64,000 nucleotides of DNA from Falsiroseomonas sp051860665 (GTDB taxonomy: Bacteria; Pseudomonadota; Alphaproteobacteria; Acetobacterales; Acetobacteraceae), in the NCBI RefSeq assembly GCF_051860665.1, contig NZ_JBHYDM010000023.1, positions 12,303-76,302 of the forward strand, given 5' to 3'. The translations under genes were made by a program, and so were the position numbers. Shown in pieces: positions 55,732-64,000 of this stretch. Positions within the stretch are counted from its first letter, which is position 1, and each line of letters begins with the position of its first letter. Under the pieces are notes generated by a model, which saw only the letters and a list, made by a program, of their open reading frames with translations, ran no database searches and was not told where the DNA came from.

Positions 55732-57894
55732 TCAGCCGCCCACCGCGCGCATGCGCAGCCCATCGACCAGCCCGAGCAGCCGCCGGGTCTCGAAGGGCTT
55801 GCGCAGCACCGCATCGAAGCCCGCGGCCCGGCAGCTTTCCTCCAGCGCCTCCGCCGGATCGGCGGTCAGCGCGATCATCGGCATGCGGGACGCCTCGCCC
55901 CGCAGCGCCCGCACCGCCTGGGCCACGCCGATGCCCCCCAGCCCCGGCATATGCAGGTCGAGCACCGCGAGGTCGAAGCGCGCGCCATGCAGCGCCGCCA
56001 GGGCGGCCGGGCCATCGACGGTCGCCGTCACCCGGTGCCCGGCGCGTTCCAGCAGTGTCACCAGCAGCAGGCGGCTGGCCGCCACATCCTCCGCCACCAG
56101 GATGCGCAGCCCCTGCGCGCCGCGGCCCGGCGCCGGCGCCGCCCCGGGGCGGAAGGGCACCCAGAAGACGAAGCGGCCGCCCTGGCCGCCGGGGCTCTCG
56201 GCGCCGATCGCACCGCCCATCGCCTCCACCACCCGCCGGCAGATGGCCAGGCCCAGGCCGGAGCCGCCGCGGCGGGGCCCGCCGGCATCCGGCCCGCTGT
56301 CGCGGAAGCGGTCGAAGAGCCGCGGCATCTCGGCCTCGGCAATGCCCGGCCCCGCATCCTGCACCGCGATCTCCACGCGTTCCGGCCGCGGCGTCAGCCG
56401 CGCGGACAGCGCCACCTCCCCGGCCGCGGCGGCGCGGATGGCATTGTCCAGCAGCTTGGTGGTCACCTGGCGCAGCCGCATCGGGTCGCCGCGGATCCAG
56501 CGTGGCAGGCCGGGGTCGATCGCCAGGCGAAGTGCCAGGCCCTTGGCCTGGGCGGCCGGGCGCATCAGCGCGGCGCAATCCTCCAGCAGAGCGGCGATCT
56601 CGATATCGCTGTCCTCCAGCGCGATGCCTTCCTCCAGCCGCGCGAAGTCCAGCACATCCCCCACCAGGGCCAGCAGCGCGCCGCCGGCCTGGCGCTGCCG
56701 CTCCACCCAGCCGCGCGCCTCCGCCGGCAGATCCGCCTTGGCCAGGCGGTCGGTGGTGTCGAGCAGCCCGGTGAGCGGGGCGCAGAGTTCCTGGCTGACG
56801 GCCGCCATCAGCGCGTGGCGGCTGCGCTCATCCTCCGCGGCGCGGGCCAGGCTCTCGCCCGGCGCGCGCGGGCGCGGCGCTTCCGGGCTGCGGCCCCGCC
56901 GCATGCGCTGCGCCGCGATGCCCAGCGCCGCGATCAGCGCGGCGGCGCCGAGCGCCAGCAGCAGCCAGCCGGTAGCCAATTCGGCAAAGCCGCGCGGCGG
57001 CGCGGCCACCACCAGCGACCAGCGGCTGTCGCCCACCGGCAGGGCCATGGCCAGCATATCCCCCACCTCGACCACGCCGCGCCGGCCCTGGGTCGGGCGC
57101 AGCAGCTCGGGCTCCGCCCGGCCGCTCGCGGCGCGGGCGATCATGCGGCCATCGCCATCCAGCAGCAGGGCGGACCAGCCTTCCGGCAGGCCAGCACGGT
57201 CCAGCAGCTGGGCGAAGGTGGTGGCCTCCTGGGTCGCCACCAGGGCGAAGCGCACCGCGCCATCCACCCGCACCGGCACGCGGAAGGAGACCCGCCCCTC
57301 CACCAGCCCACCGGGCGCCGGATAGCCGGTGCGTAGCACGCTGCCGACGGCGGCCAGGTCCTGGATCGCCGGCAGGGGCGCGCCCTCCGGGTAGCGCAGG
57401 TTCATCAACTGCCGCTCGCCATCGGTCAGCGCGATGGTGAACCAATAGGGCTCCCGCGCCAGCAGGCGCTGGGCCTCCTGGCGGAAGCCCGCAAGGTCGC
57501 CGGTCTTCAGGTGCTGCGACCCGGCCAGCGCATCCAGCGCGCGCAGCCCGGCGCGCAATTCGGAATCGAGGCCGGCGACCAGCGCCGTGGTGGTGCGCGC
57601 CACATCCTCCGCCCGGTCCGCCGCACGCTCCGCCTGCACGCCGAGCAGCACCACCAGCCCATAGGCGGCGAGCGGCACCAGGGCCAGGAAGGGGCTGAAC
57701 AGGCCGAGCCGCTGCCAGGGGGCCGGCCGCTTCGGGCCCTTGCCAGGCGGCAGATCCGGGGCGGCGGTAATGGGGAGCACGGGCGCGCGGCTGCCTTCGG
57801 ACCAGGGCCCGGAACCGGAAGCCGGGCCGGAATCGGGGGCCTCGGCCGGACAGGGAATTGGCTCGGACCGCCTGCAGGCCGGGCGGGCGGTCAT
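55732..57894 (-). CDS. Hybrid histidine kinase without phospho-acceptor histidine
   Basis: 720 residues. Pro-rich N-terminus, transmembrane helix (66-86), Cache-like periplasmic domain (90-305), second transmembrane helix (308-328), HisKA-like region (355-425), HATPase (470-585) and a C-terminal receiver (596-715). The H-box reads AVSQELCAPL: Gln368 (CAG at 56793-56791) stands where histidine must be. N-box LLDNAIRA, G1 QDAGPGIAE and G2 GSGLGLAI are intact, as is the receiver aspartate 646 in VLDLHMPG and Lys699. It may bind ATP, act as phosphatase or scaffold, or receive phosphate from another kinase. Confidence 0.9.
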   Translation of the reverse strand: MTARPACRRSEPIPCPAEAPDSGPASGSGPWSEGSRAPVLPITAAPDLPPGKGPKRPAPWQRLGLFSPFLALVPLAAYGLVVLLGVQAERAADRAEDVARTTTALVAGLDSELRAGLRALDALAGSQHLKTGDLAGFRQEAQRLLAREPYWFTIALTDGERQLMNLRYPEGAPLPAIQDLAAVGSVLRTGYPAPGGLVEGRVSFRVPVRVDGAVRFALVATQEATTFAQLLDRAGLPEGWSALLLDGDGRMIARAASGRAEPELLRPTQGRRGVVEVGDMLAMALPVGDSRWSLVVAAPPRGFAELATGWLLLALGAAALIAALGIAAQRMRRGRSPEAPRPRAPGESLARAAEDERSRHALMAAVSQELCAPLTGLLDTTDRLAKADLPAEARGWVERQRQAGGALLALVGDVLDFARLEEGIALEDSDIEIAALLEDCAALMRPAAQAKGLALRLAIDPGLPRWIRGDPMRLRQVTTKLLDNAIRAAAAGEVALSARLTPRPERVEIAVQDAGPGIAEAEMPRLFDRFRDSGPDAGGPRRGGSGLGLAICRRVVEAMGGAIGAESPGGQGGRFVFWVPFRPGAAPAPGRGAQGLRILVAEDVAASRLLLVTLLERAGHRVTATVDGPAALAALHGARFDLAVLDLHMPGLGGIGVAQAVRALRGEASRMPMIALTADPAEALEESCRAAGFDAVLRKPFETRRLLGLVDGLRMRAVGG

Positions 57895-58000
57895 CGCCCA
57901 CCCACCATACCATCGGCGCAGGCAATGTCACCCACCGCAGCGCGCGTGACGCGCGGCAACTGCCGGCGCCGCAACCTGGGGCGCGGGCCTTCCGCCCGCT

Positions 58001-58966
58001 CTACTGCGGCTGGATCCGCGCGGCGGCGACCAGCGCCTGGTTGCGGGTGATCTCGGCGGCGATCACCTCGGCGAAGCGTTCCGGCGTCTCGGCCAGCGGG
58101 GTCAGGCCAAGATCGGCCATGCGCTCGGCCGCCGCGGGCTCCGCCGTCGCCTGGTTCACCGCCCGGTTGGCCCGGGCGACGAAGCCCGCCGGCAGGTCCT
58201 TCGGGCCCCAGATGCCGGTCCAGCCCTCATATTCCATGTCGGGGAAGCCGGCCTCGACCAGCGTCGGCACCTCCGGCAGCACCCGCTGGCGGGCGGCGGA
58301 GGTGACGCAATAGGCCCGCAGCCGCCCCTCCCGCACCAGCGGGATGGCGGGGCCGAGCGGGGCGAAGAACAGGCCGACGGCGCCGGAGACCAGGTCGTTC
58401 ATCGCCGGGCCGGTGCCGCGATAGGACACGAAGGTGGTCTCCACCCCCAGCTTCTGCCACAGCGCCGCGGTGGCGAGCTGCCCGACCGAGCCGAGCGAGG
58501 AGCCGGCGAAGGAAAACCGCTCCGGCGTCGCGCGCAGCGCCGCCAGCAGCGCGGCCAGGTTCTGCGGCGCCAGGCCGCTGCCGCCCACCAGCACATAGGG
58601 GATCGAGACGGTGCGCGCGACCGGGGTGAAATCCGCCCGCAGGTCGAAGGGGATATTGCGCTGCACGAAGGGCAGCACGGTCAGCACCTCGTTCGAATAG
58701 AGCAGCGTGCCGCCATCCGCCGGGCTGCGCGCCACCCCCTCCGCCCCCACCACGCCATTGGCGCCGGAGCGGTTCTCGATCACCCAGGCGCTGCCCAGCA
58801 GTTCCGCCGCGCGTGGCGCGATCAGCCGGGCAGTGAGGTCCGTGGTGCCGCCGGGCGGATAGGGCACGACCAGCCGGACATTGCGCGTGCCCTGCGCCCG
58901 CGCCGGCAGTGCCATGCCGCCGAGCGCGAGCGCGAGCGCGCCCCGGCGTGTGGGTGCGACGGTCAT
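58001..58966 (-). CDS. Bug/TctC-family periplasmic substrate-binding protein
   Basis: 321 residues from MTVAPTRRGALALALGG, signal peptide cut after PARAQ. Motifs: VRLVVPYPPGGTTDLTARL, ENRSGANGVVGAE, FAGSSLGSVGQLATAA and FVSYRGTGPAMNDLVSG. Binds a carboxylate or related solute; no TctA/TctB subunits nearby, so it is an orphan receptor as is common in this group of bacteria. Longer upstream frame lacks signal-peptide logic. Confidence 0.92.
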   Translation of the reverse strand: MTVAPTRRGALALALGGMALPARAQGTRNVRLVVPYPPGGTTDLTARLIAPRAAELLGSAWVIENRSGANGVVGAEGVARSPADGGTLLYSNEVLTVLPFVQRNIPFDLRADFTPVARTVSIPYVLVGGSGLAPQNLAALLAALRATPERFSFAGSSLGSVGQLATAALWQKLGVETTFVSYRGTGPAMNDLVSGAVGLFFAPLGPAIPLVREGRLRAYCVTSAARQRVLPEVPTLVEAGFPDMEYEGWTGIWGPKDLPAGFVARANRAVNQATAEPAAAERMADLGLTPLAETPERFAEVIAAEITRNQALVAAARIQPQ

Positions 58967-59059
58967 GTTTCCCCCTTCGATTCTTGCTTCGGTCGCGTCG
59001 TAAAATGCTTCAGTGTCTAAGCATGTCCCGGCAGGGGTGGGGGGTGTCAAGCGGGCCCG

Positions 59060-60115
59060 CTACAGCACCAGCTCGGCGGCCAGCATGGCATGCAGCGCGG
59101 CCCATCGCGAAGCGAGTTCCGCCGCCTCGGCATCCGGGCTGCAGGCGGGGCCGGCGGGCCAGCCCGCCTGCGGCGCCAGCCCGGTCTCGAGATCGTCGAG
59201 GATGCCGCCGGAGTCGAGCCGCAGCAGGCCGCTGCGCCAGCTCGGCTCCAGGGCGCCCTCCCCCGACGCGATCTCGACCCGATAGAAATCCGGCGCCAGG
59301 CCGCTGAAGCGCCAGGCGCCCTCCGCATCGGTGCGGGTGGCGGCGAGCACGCGGCCGGTGGCATCCAGCAGCCGCACCCCGGCGCCGGACAGCGCCGCCT
59401 CCCCCGCCGCGCGGCTTCCATCGCCGTCCAGGTCCTGCCAGGCATGGCCGCCCAGCGCCGCAGGGGTGAAGACGCCCGCATCCAGCCGCCCCGCCTCCCC
59501 CGCCGCCAGGGCCAGTGGCGCGGTGACGCCGCTGCGCGGATCGGCATCGCTGTCGCCCAGTGGCGAAAAGGGCTGCGCGGCCTGCGGCGCGAAGGCCAGC
59601 CGATAGGTGCCGGCGGCCAAGCCCTCGAAGCGGAAGAGGCCATCCGCATCGGTGACAGCCGCGCGGCCGGTGGAGTCCCCGGCGGCGTCCAGCAGCGTGA
59701 CCAGCCGGCCGGCGACGCCGGCCTCGCCGGGGTCCTGCAGGCCATTGCCATCGGCATCCACGAAGACCCGGCCGCCGAGGCTGGCGGGGCCGGGGCCCGG
59801 CGGCGGCGCCGAGGCAGGCGGCGGCGCGGCAGCATCCGGCTGCGTGGGGGGCGGCGCGGGGGGCGGTGGCGCCTCGGCCTCCGGGAGGCCGGCCTCCTGC
59901 CAGCTCGGCTCCTGCGGCAGTGCCGCCGCCAGCAGCGGCCAGGTGGGCGGCGGCGGCGCGGCGGCGGCCGGTTCGGCCGGCACGGCCGCATCGCCATGGC
60001 CCGGCGGGCCCGGCCTTTCCAGCAGCCAGGCGAGGCGCCAATCGGCCGCGGCGGCCTCCTCCGGCGCATTATCGGGCAGCGGGGGGATGGACGTGGTGCG
60101 CGGCAGGATGGTCAT
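59060..60115 (-). CDS. Protein with two SdrD-B-like domains
   Basis: 351 residues. The first 110 are Pro/Ala-rich and disordered. Two SdrD-B/Cna-B-like beta domains follow, each opening with a calcium-loop pattern: VFVDADGNGLQDPGEAGVAG (about 117-136) and AWQDLDGDGSRAAGEAALSG (about 228-247), each with a G-x-Y/F-R ending (GLAAGTYRLAF, GLAPDFYRVEI). No N-terminal signal peptide is visible, so export would need a type I signal or none. Upstream DNA is strikingly AT-rich. It follows the carboxylase genes by 76 bp on the same strand but is probably separate. Confidence 0.82.
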   Translation of the reverse strand: MTILPRTTSIPPLPDNAPEEAAAADWRLAWLLERPGPPGHGDAAVPAEPAAAAPPPPTWPLLAAALPQEPSWQEAGLPEAEAPPPPAPPPTQPDAAAPPPASAPPPGPGPASLGGRVFVDADGNGLQDPGEAGVAGRLVTLLDAAGDSTGRAAVTDADGLFRFEGLAAGTYRLAFAPQAAQPFSPLGDSDADPRSGVTAPLALAAGEAGRLDAGVFTPAALGGHAWQDLDGDGSRAAGEAALSGAGVRLLDATGRVLAATRTDAEGAWRFSGLAPDFYRVEIASGEGALEPSWRSGLLRLDSGGILDDLETGLAPQAGWPAGPACSPDAEAAELASRWAALHAMLAAELVL

Positions 60116-60191
60116 GGTCAGCCCTCAGCGGGCCGCCAGCCCTCGCCGGATCATCCCCTTAATGATCCATATATCTATTTTTAAGACAATC

Positions 60192-62180
60192 TCAACCCTT
60201 GGCGGGCTCCAGAAGCACCAGTTCGCTGCCATCCTCCACCAGCTCTCCCACCCGGCAGCGTAGCGCCTGCACCAGGCCATCGGCGGGGGCGGTGATGCGC
60301 ATCTGCACCTTCATCGCCTCCATCACCAGCAGCACCGCGCCGCGCGCCACCGCCTCGCCCTCCGCCACCTTGATCTCCAGGATCCGGCCCGGCATGGGCG
60401 CCAGCACGCGGCCGCCGCCTTCCTGCGCCGCGCCGGTGGCCGCGCCGGGGTCGATCAGCGCCAGCTCATGGGTCGCGCCATCCAGCAGGACCGTCAGCAG
60501 CGCACCCTCTCGCAGCACGGTCGCGCGCAGCGCCTGGCCATCCAGCACCGCGGCCAGGCCATCCCCCGCCCAGCGCGGCGCTGCGACGGAGGCGGGTCCA
60601 TCGGGCAGGTCGAGCCGAGTCACGGCGCCGGGATGCGCCCGCAGCCGCAGCACCGCCTCCCCATCGCGCAGCCCGAAATCCTGGTGGCCGGGGCCGTTCA
60701 GGCGCCAGGCGCTGGCCTCGCCCCAGGGCGAATGCGGATCCGCCGGATCCCGCGCCGCCGCGTCCCGCAGCAGCCGCAGCAGGGCCGCCGCCAGCGCCCC
60801 GCGGGGGGCCGGGCCGGGGGGCGCCAAAAGCCCCTCCGCATGGCGGGCGATGAAGCCGGTATCCAGCGCCGCGTCCCGGAAGGCCGGATGCGCCGCGATG
60901 CCGCGCAGCAGCGGAAGGTTGGAGCGGATGCCGGCGACCGAGGAGGCCGCCAGCGCCCGGTCCAGCCGGCGCAGCGCCGTGGCCCGGTCCGGCCCATGGG
61001 CGATGATCTTGGCCAGCATCGGGTCGTAGTGGATGGAGACCGCATCCCCCTGCCGCACCCCCGCATCCACCCGGATGCCGGGCAGGCCCTCCGGCAGCGC
61101 CAGGTGCCGCAGCACGCCGGTGGAGGGCGCGAAGTCGCGGGCCGGATCCTCGGCATAGAGCCGCATCTCGATGGCGTGGCCATCCAGCGGCACCTGGTCC
61201 TGGCGCAGCGGCAGCGCCTCCCCCATCGCGATGCGCAGCTGCCATTCCACCAGGTCGAGGCCGGTGATGGCCTCCGTCACCGGATGCTCCACCTGCAGCC
61301 GGGTGTTCATCTCCATGAAGTGGAAGTTTTCCCCGGCTGCGATGAATTCCACCGTGCCGGCGCCGACGTAGCCGACGGCCCGCGCCGCGGCGCAGGCGGC
61401 GGCGCCCATGGCGGCGCGGCGCTCGGCCGTCATGCCCGGGGCGGGGGCTTCCTCCACCACCTTCTGGTGGCGGCGCTGGATGGAGCAGTCGCGCTCATGC
61501 AGGTGGATCACCTGCCCATGGCTGTCGCCAAAGACCTGGATCTCGATATGGCGGGGCGATTGCAGGAAACGCTCCAGCAGCAGGCGATCGTCGCCGAAGG
61601 CGGCGCGGGCCTCGCCCTTGGCCAGGGCCAGCGCCTCCTCCAGCTCGGCCGCGCTGGCGGCCACCTTCATGCCCTTGCCGCCACCGCCGGCGCTGGCCTT
61701 GACCAGGATGGGGAAGCCGATGCGCGCGGCCTCCGCCCGCAGCCGCTCCTCCGACTGGTCTTCCCCGTGATAGCCGGGCACCAGCGGCACGCCGGCGCGC
61801 TCCATCAGCGCCTTGGCCGCGGCCTTGGAGCCCATGGCGCGGATCGCGGCCGGCGGGGGGCCGACCCAGACGAGACCGGCGGCGAGCACGGCCTCGGCGA
61901 AATCCGCATTCTCCGAGAGGAAGCCATAGCCGGGATGCACCGCCTCCGCCCCCGTGGCGCGGGCGGCTTCCAGCAGCGCGGGGATGCTGAGGTAGCTGTC
62001 CCGGGCCGGGGCCGGGCCGAGCCGGGCCGCGGCATCGGCGGCGGCCACATGCGCGGCGCCGGCATCGGCATCGGAGAAGACGGCGATGCCGCGCAAACCC
62101 AGGCGCCGGGCCGTGGCCAGGACGCGCACCGCGATCTCGCCCCGATTGGCGACCAGCAGGCTGTGGAAGGGCCGGGTCAC
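60192..62180 (-). CDS. Biotin-dependent acyl-CoA carboxylase alpha subunit (methylcrotonyl-CoA type)
   Basis: 662 residues from a GTG (VTRPFHSLLVANRGEIAVR). Biotin carboxylase: ATP-grasp glycine loop KASAGGGGKGMKV, catalytic HERDCSIQRRHQKVVEE and EMNTRLQVEHPVTE; then a linker domain and a C-terminal biotin carrier with the biotinyl lysine in VMEAMKVQ. The partner is the carboxyltransferase gene immediately upstream, overlapping by GTGA (62177-62180). Methylcrotonyl-CoA carboxylation in leucine breakdown is the likeliest role; geranyl-CoA is an alternative. Confidence 0.94.
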   Translation of the reverse strand: MTRPFHSLLVANRGEIAVRVLATARRLGLRGIAVFSDADAGAAHVAAADAAARLGPAPARDSYLSIPALLEAARATGAEAVHPGYGFLSENADFAEAVLAAGLVWVGPPPAAIRAMGSKAAAKALMERAGVPLVPGYHGEDQSEERLRAEAARIGFPILVKASAGGGGKGMKVAASAAELEEALALAKGEARAAFGDDRLLLERFLQSPRHIEIQVFGDSHGQVIHLHERDCSIQRRHQKVVEEAPAPGMTAERRAAMGAAACAAARAVGYVGAGTVEFIAAGENFHFMEMNTRLQVEHPVTEAITGLDLVEWQLRIAMGEALPLRQDQVPLDGHAIEMRLYAEDPARDFAPSTGVLRHLALPEGLPGIRVDAGVRQGDAVSIHYDPMLAKIIAHGPDRATALRRLDRALAASSVAGIRSNLPLLRGIAAHPAFRDAALDTGFIARHAEGLLAPPGPAPRGALAAALLRLLRDAAARDPADPHSPWGEASAWRLNGPGHQDFGLRDGEAVLRLRAHPGAVTRLDLPDGPASVAAPRWAGDGLAAVLDGQALRATVLREGALLTVLLDGATHELALIDPGAATGAAQEGGGRVLAPMPGRILEIKVAEGEAVARGAVLLVMEAMKVQMRITAPADGLVQALRCRVGELVEDGSELVLLEPAKG

Positions 62181-63799
62181 AGGCGGAACACGCCGAAGCG
62201 CGCCTCCCCGTGCCAACCCGCGACCGGGTTGTTGCGCGCGGCCGAGAGCGCCAGGGCCAGCACCAGCCGCGTATCCTCCGGCGGGATCACGCCATCGTCC
62301 CAGATCCGGGCGGAGGCATAGTCGGGGCTGCCCTGCGCTTCATACTTTTCGGCGATGGGTACCTTGAAGGCCGCCTCCTCCTCGGCGGACCAGCTGCCGC
62401 CGCGGGATTCGATGGCATCGCGGCGCAGGGTAGCCATCACCGCCGCCGCCTGTGGCCCGCCCATCACGCTGATGCGCGCATTCGGCCACATGAAGAGAAA
62501 CCGCGGCGAATAGGCGCGACCGCACATGCCGTAATTCCCGGCCCCGAAACTGCCGCCGATGATGACGGTGAACTTCGGCACCCGCGCCGTGGCCACCGCG
62601 GTGACCATCTTGGCGCCATCCTTGGCGATGCCGCCGGATTCGTATTTCCGGCCGACCATGAAGCCGGTGATGTTCTGCAGGAAGACCAGCGGGATGCCGC
62701 GCTGGTCGCAGAGCTCGATGAAATGCGCGCCCTTCTGGGCCGATTCGGAGAAGAGCACGCCGTTATTGGCGACGATGCCGACGCGGTAGCCCCAGATCCG
62801 GGCGAAGCCCGTCACCAGCGTGGGGCCATAGAGCGGCTTGAACTCGTCGAACTCGCTGCCGTCGACCAGGCGGGCGATCACCTCCCGCACGTCATAGCCC
62901 TCGGCGAAATCGGTGGGGACCACGCCGCCCAGCTCCTCGGGCGGGTAGAGCGGCGGGCGGGGCGGCGCCGGGTCGTCGAAGCCGGCGGGCTTGGCGCGAT
63001 TCAACCCCGCGACGATCCGCCGCGCCAGGCCCAGCGCATGCGCATCCGATTCAGCCAGGTGGTCGGTCACGCCGGAGGTGCGGCTATGCAGCTCCGCCCC
63101 GCCCAGATCCTCCGCCGAGACCACCTCCCCCGTCGCGGCCTTCACCAAGGGCGGTCCGGCCAGGAAGATGGTGCCCTGGTTGCGGACGATGATGGCCTGG
63201 TCCGCCATGGCCGGCACATAGGCGCCGCCGGCGGTGCAGCTGCCCATCACCACCGCGATCTGCGGAATCCCTGCCGCCGACATCCGCGCCTGATTGAAGA
63301 AAATGCGTCCGAAATGGTCCCGGTCTGGAAAGACCTCGTCCTGGTTGGGCAGGTTGGCACCGCCGCTATCGACCAGATAGAGGCAGGGCAGCCGGTTCTG
63401 CTCGGCGATTTCCTGCGCCCGCAGGTGCTTCTTCACGGTGATGGGGAAGTAGGTGCCGCCCTTCACCGTGGCGTCGTTCGCCAGGATCATGCATTCGCGC
63501 CCGGCGACGCGGCCGATGCCGGTGATGATCCCCCCCGCAGGCACTTCCCCGCCATACATCCCGTGGGCGGCCAGCTGCGAGAGTTCGAGGAAGGGGGAAG
63601 CCGGGTCGATCAGGGCGCGGATGCGGTCGCGCGGCAGCAGCTTGTTGCGGTCGAGGTGCCGCTTCCGGGCCACCTCCCCGCCGCCGAGGCGGATCAACTC
63701 CACCTTGTCCCGCAATTCCGCCACCAGGGCGGCCATGCGCGCCGCATGGGCGCGGAAGGCCTCGCTGCGCGGATCGGCCGCGCTGACGATCACCGGCAT
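62177..63799 (-). CDS. Acyl-CoA carboxylase carboxyltransferase beta subunit (methylcrotonyl-CoA type)
   Basis: 540 residues from MPVIVSAADPRSEAF. Crotonase-fold carboxyltransferase: GIGRVAGRECMILANDATVKGGTYFPITVKK (partly quoted as NDATVKGGTYFP) is a methylcrotonyl/geranyl-type hallmark; LYLVDSGGANLPNQDEVFPD, GSCTAGGAYVPAM, and QNITGFMVGRKYE, FGAGNYGMCGRAY form the two oxyanion regions. Accepts carboxyl from biotin and adds it to 3-methylcrotonyl-CoA. Upstream start at 63871 adds 24 weak residues. Confidence 0.94.
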   Translation of the reverse strand: MPVIVSAADPRSEAFRAHAARMAALVAELRDKVELIRLGGGEVARKRHLDRNKLLPRDRIRALIDPASPFLELSQLAAHGMYGGEVPAGGIITGIGRVAGRECMILANDATVKGGTYFPITVKKHLRAQEIAEQNRLPCLYLVDSGGANLPNQDEVFPDRDHFGRIFFNQARMSAAGIPQIAVVMGSCTAGGAYVPAMADQAIIVRNQGTIFLAGPPLVKAATGEVVSAEDLGGAELHSRTSGVTDHLAESDAHALGLARRIVAGLNRAKPAGFDDPAPPRPPLYPPEELGGVVPTDFAEGYDVREVIARLVDGSEFDEFKPLYGPTLVTGFARIWGYRVGIVANNGVLFSESAQKGAHFIELCDQRGIPLVFLQNITGFMVGRKYESGGIAKDGAKMVTAVATARVPKFTVIIGGSFGAGNYGMCGRAYSPRFLFMWPNARISVMGGPQAAAVMATLRRDAIESRGGSWSAEEEAAFKVPIAEKYEAQGSPDYASARIWDDGVIPPEDTRLVLALALSAARNNPVAGWHGEARFGVFRL

Positions 63800-63890
63800 G
63801 GCCCGAACCCCGTCATGCGCCGCTCCCCCTTGGTTTCCGCCACTGCGGCATGCCGGAAGGGGTCTCGTCAATCAGGGGCAGCGGACAACA

Positions 63891-63917
63891 AAAAAGGGCG
63901 CCCGAAGGCGCCCTTTT
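63891..63917. terminator. Bidirectional rho-independent terminator
   Basis: AAAAGGGCGCC-CGAA-GGCGCCCTTTT is a perfect 11-bp stem. On the minus strand it is followed by a further T run (TTTTTTGTTG) and lies 27 bp after the OmpA-family stop, so it ends that gene before the carboxylase operon. Confidence 0.9.
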
Positions 63918-63944
63918 CCGTCTGGCTTCGCGAGAGGCCTGCGA

Positions 63945-63998
63945 TCAGCGCAGGACGATCTCGACGCGGCGGTTCTGCGGCTCGCGCACGCCGTCGGC
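63945..63998 (-). CDS. OmpA-family protein, C-terminal codons only
   Basis: Only 17 codons and the stop are inside the window: ADGVREPQNRRVEIVLR. The N-R-R-V-E-I-x-L ending is the hallmark of the peptidoglycan-binding OmpA domain. The rest lies beyond the right edge. Confidence 0.8.
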   Translation of the reverse strand, partial: ADGVREPQNRRVEIVLR

Positions 63999-64000
63999 GG

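Noticed and set aside
1..64000. CRISPR arrays, prophage, insertion sequences, tRNA or rRNA genes
   Set aside because: No regularly spaced repeats, no transposase/integrase-like proteins and no tRNA cloverleaf or rRNA-like stretch noticed by eye; a tRNA scan and rRNA search would settle this.

Overview
The window is very GC-rich, tightly packed, single-chromosome-type DNA. Gene content and order (an argH-lptM-lysA-TIGR02302 block, type-2 argC, orphan Bug/TctC receptors, many LysR and CaiB-type catabolic genes) point to an alphaproteobacterium, probably Acetobacteraceae of the Roseomonas group; the genus is an inference from general resemblance, not a search result. I see no rRNA, tRNA, CRISPR, transposase, integrase or phage genes. 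The window looks like ordinary core chromosome mixed with small catabolic and regulatory modules.

Layout. 1-4.6 kb: ASCH protein (cut by the left edge), a LysR-CaiB-HMG-CoA-lyase-type operon, GNAT and metallophosphoesterase genes. 4.7-9.6 kb: a minus-strand run of HtrA-like protease, response regulator, sensor kinase, a small exported protein and an MFS carrier. 9.7-16.4 kb: hrpB, a DUF4189 secreted protein, an alpha/beta hydrolase, a CHASE3-GAF-GGDEF cyclase and a GNAT. 16.4-24.2 kb: TIGR02302, lysA, then an apparent insert of two regulator modules (HxlR + NmrA-like reductase; TetR + DUF2852), then lptM and argH, with tlpA diverging. 24.9-34.9 kb: M29 aminopeptidase, cyclase, a toxin-antitoxin pair with twin palindromic operators, two atypical SDRs, a GMC oxidoreductase, a Bug receptor, a cytochrome c' / cytochrome b pair and a hydrolase lacking its nucleophile serine. 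35-39 kb: small envelope proteins (DUF3750, Rap1a/Tai-like, glycine-zipper, M23, DUF4170). 39-44.3 kb: a complete two-permease metal ABC transporter plus an MntR-type repressor that is translationally coupled to a fatty acid hydroxylase; both promoters carry the same 16-bp palindrome. 44.5-48.8 kb: cspA, two paralogous lipoproteins separated by a repeat, gamma-carbonic anhydrase, argC, rpsI and rplM. 49-54.5 kb: VOC protein, IlvD/Edd dehydratase and a cupin / hydrolase / cyclophilin-like / LysR cluster. 54.5-64 kb: M20 amidohydrolase, a hybrid histidine kinase without its phospho-acceptor histidine, a Bug receptor, an SdrD-B-like protein, both subunits of a methylcrotonyl-CoA-type carboxylase, and the last codons of an OmpA-family gene.

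Pathway links. The carboxylase at the right end and the HMG-CoA-lyase-type enzyme at the left end could both serve leucine/isovalerate breakdown, although they are about 60 kb apart. argH, argC and lysA cover arginine and lysine/peptidoglycan precursor synthesis. The most rewarding details are regulatory (MntR boxes, TA operator, TetR operator and a start-codon stem-loop) and a set of enzymes whose catalytic residues are visibly replaced.
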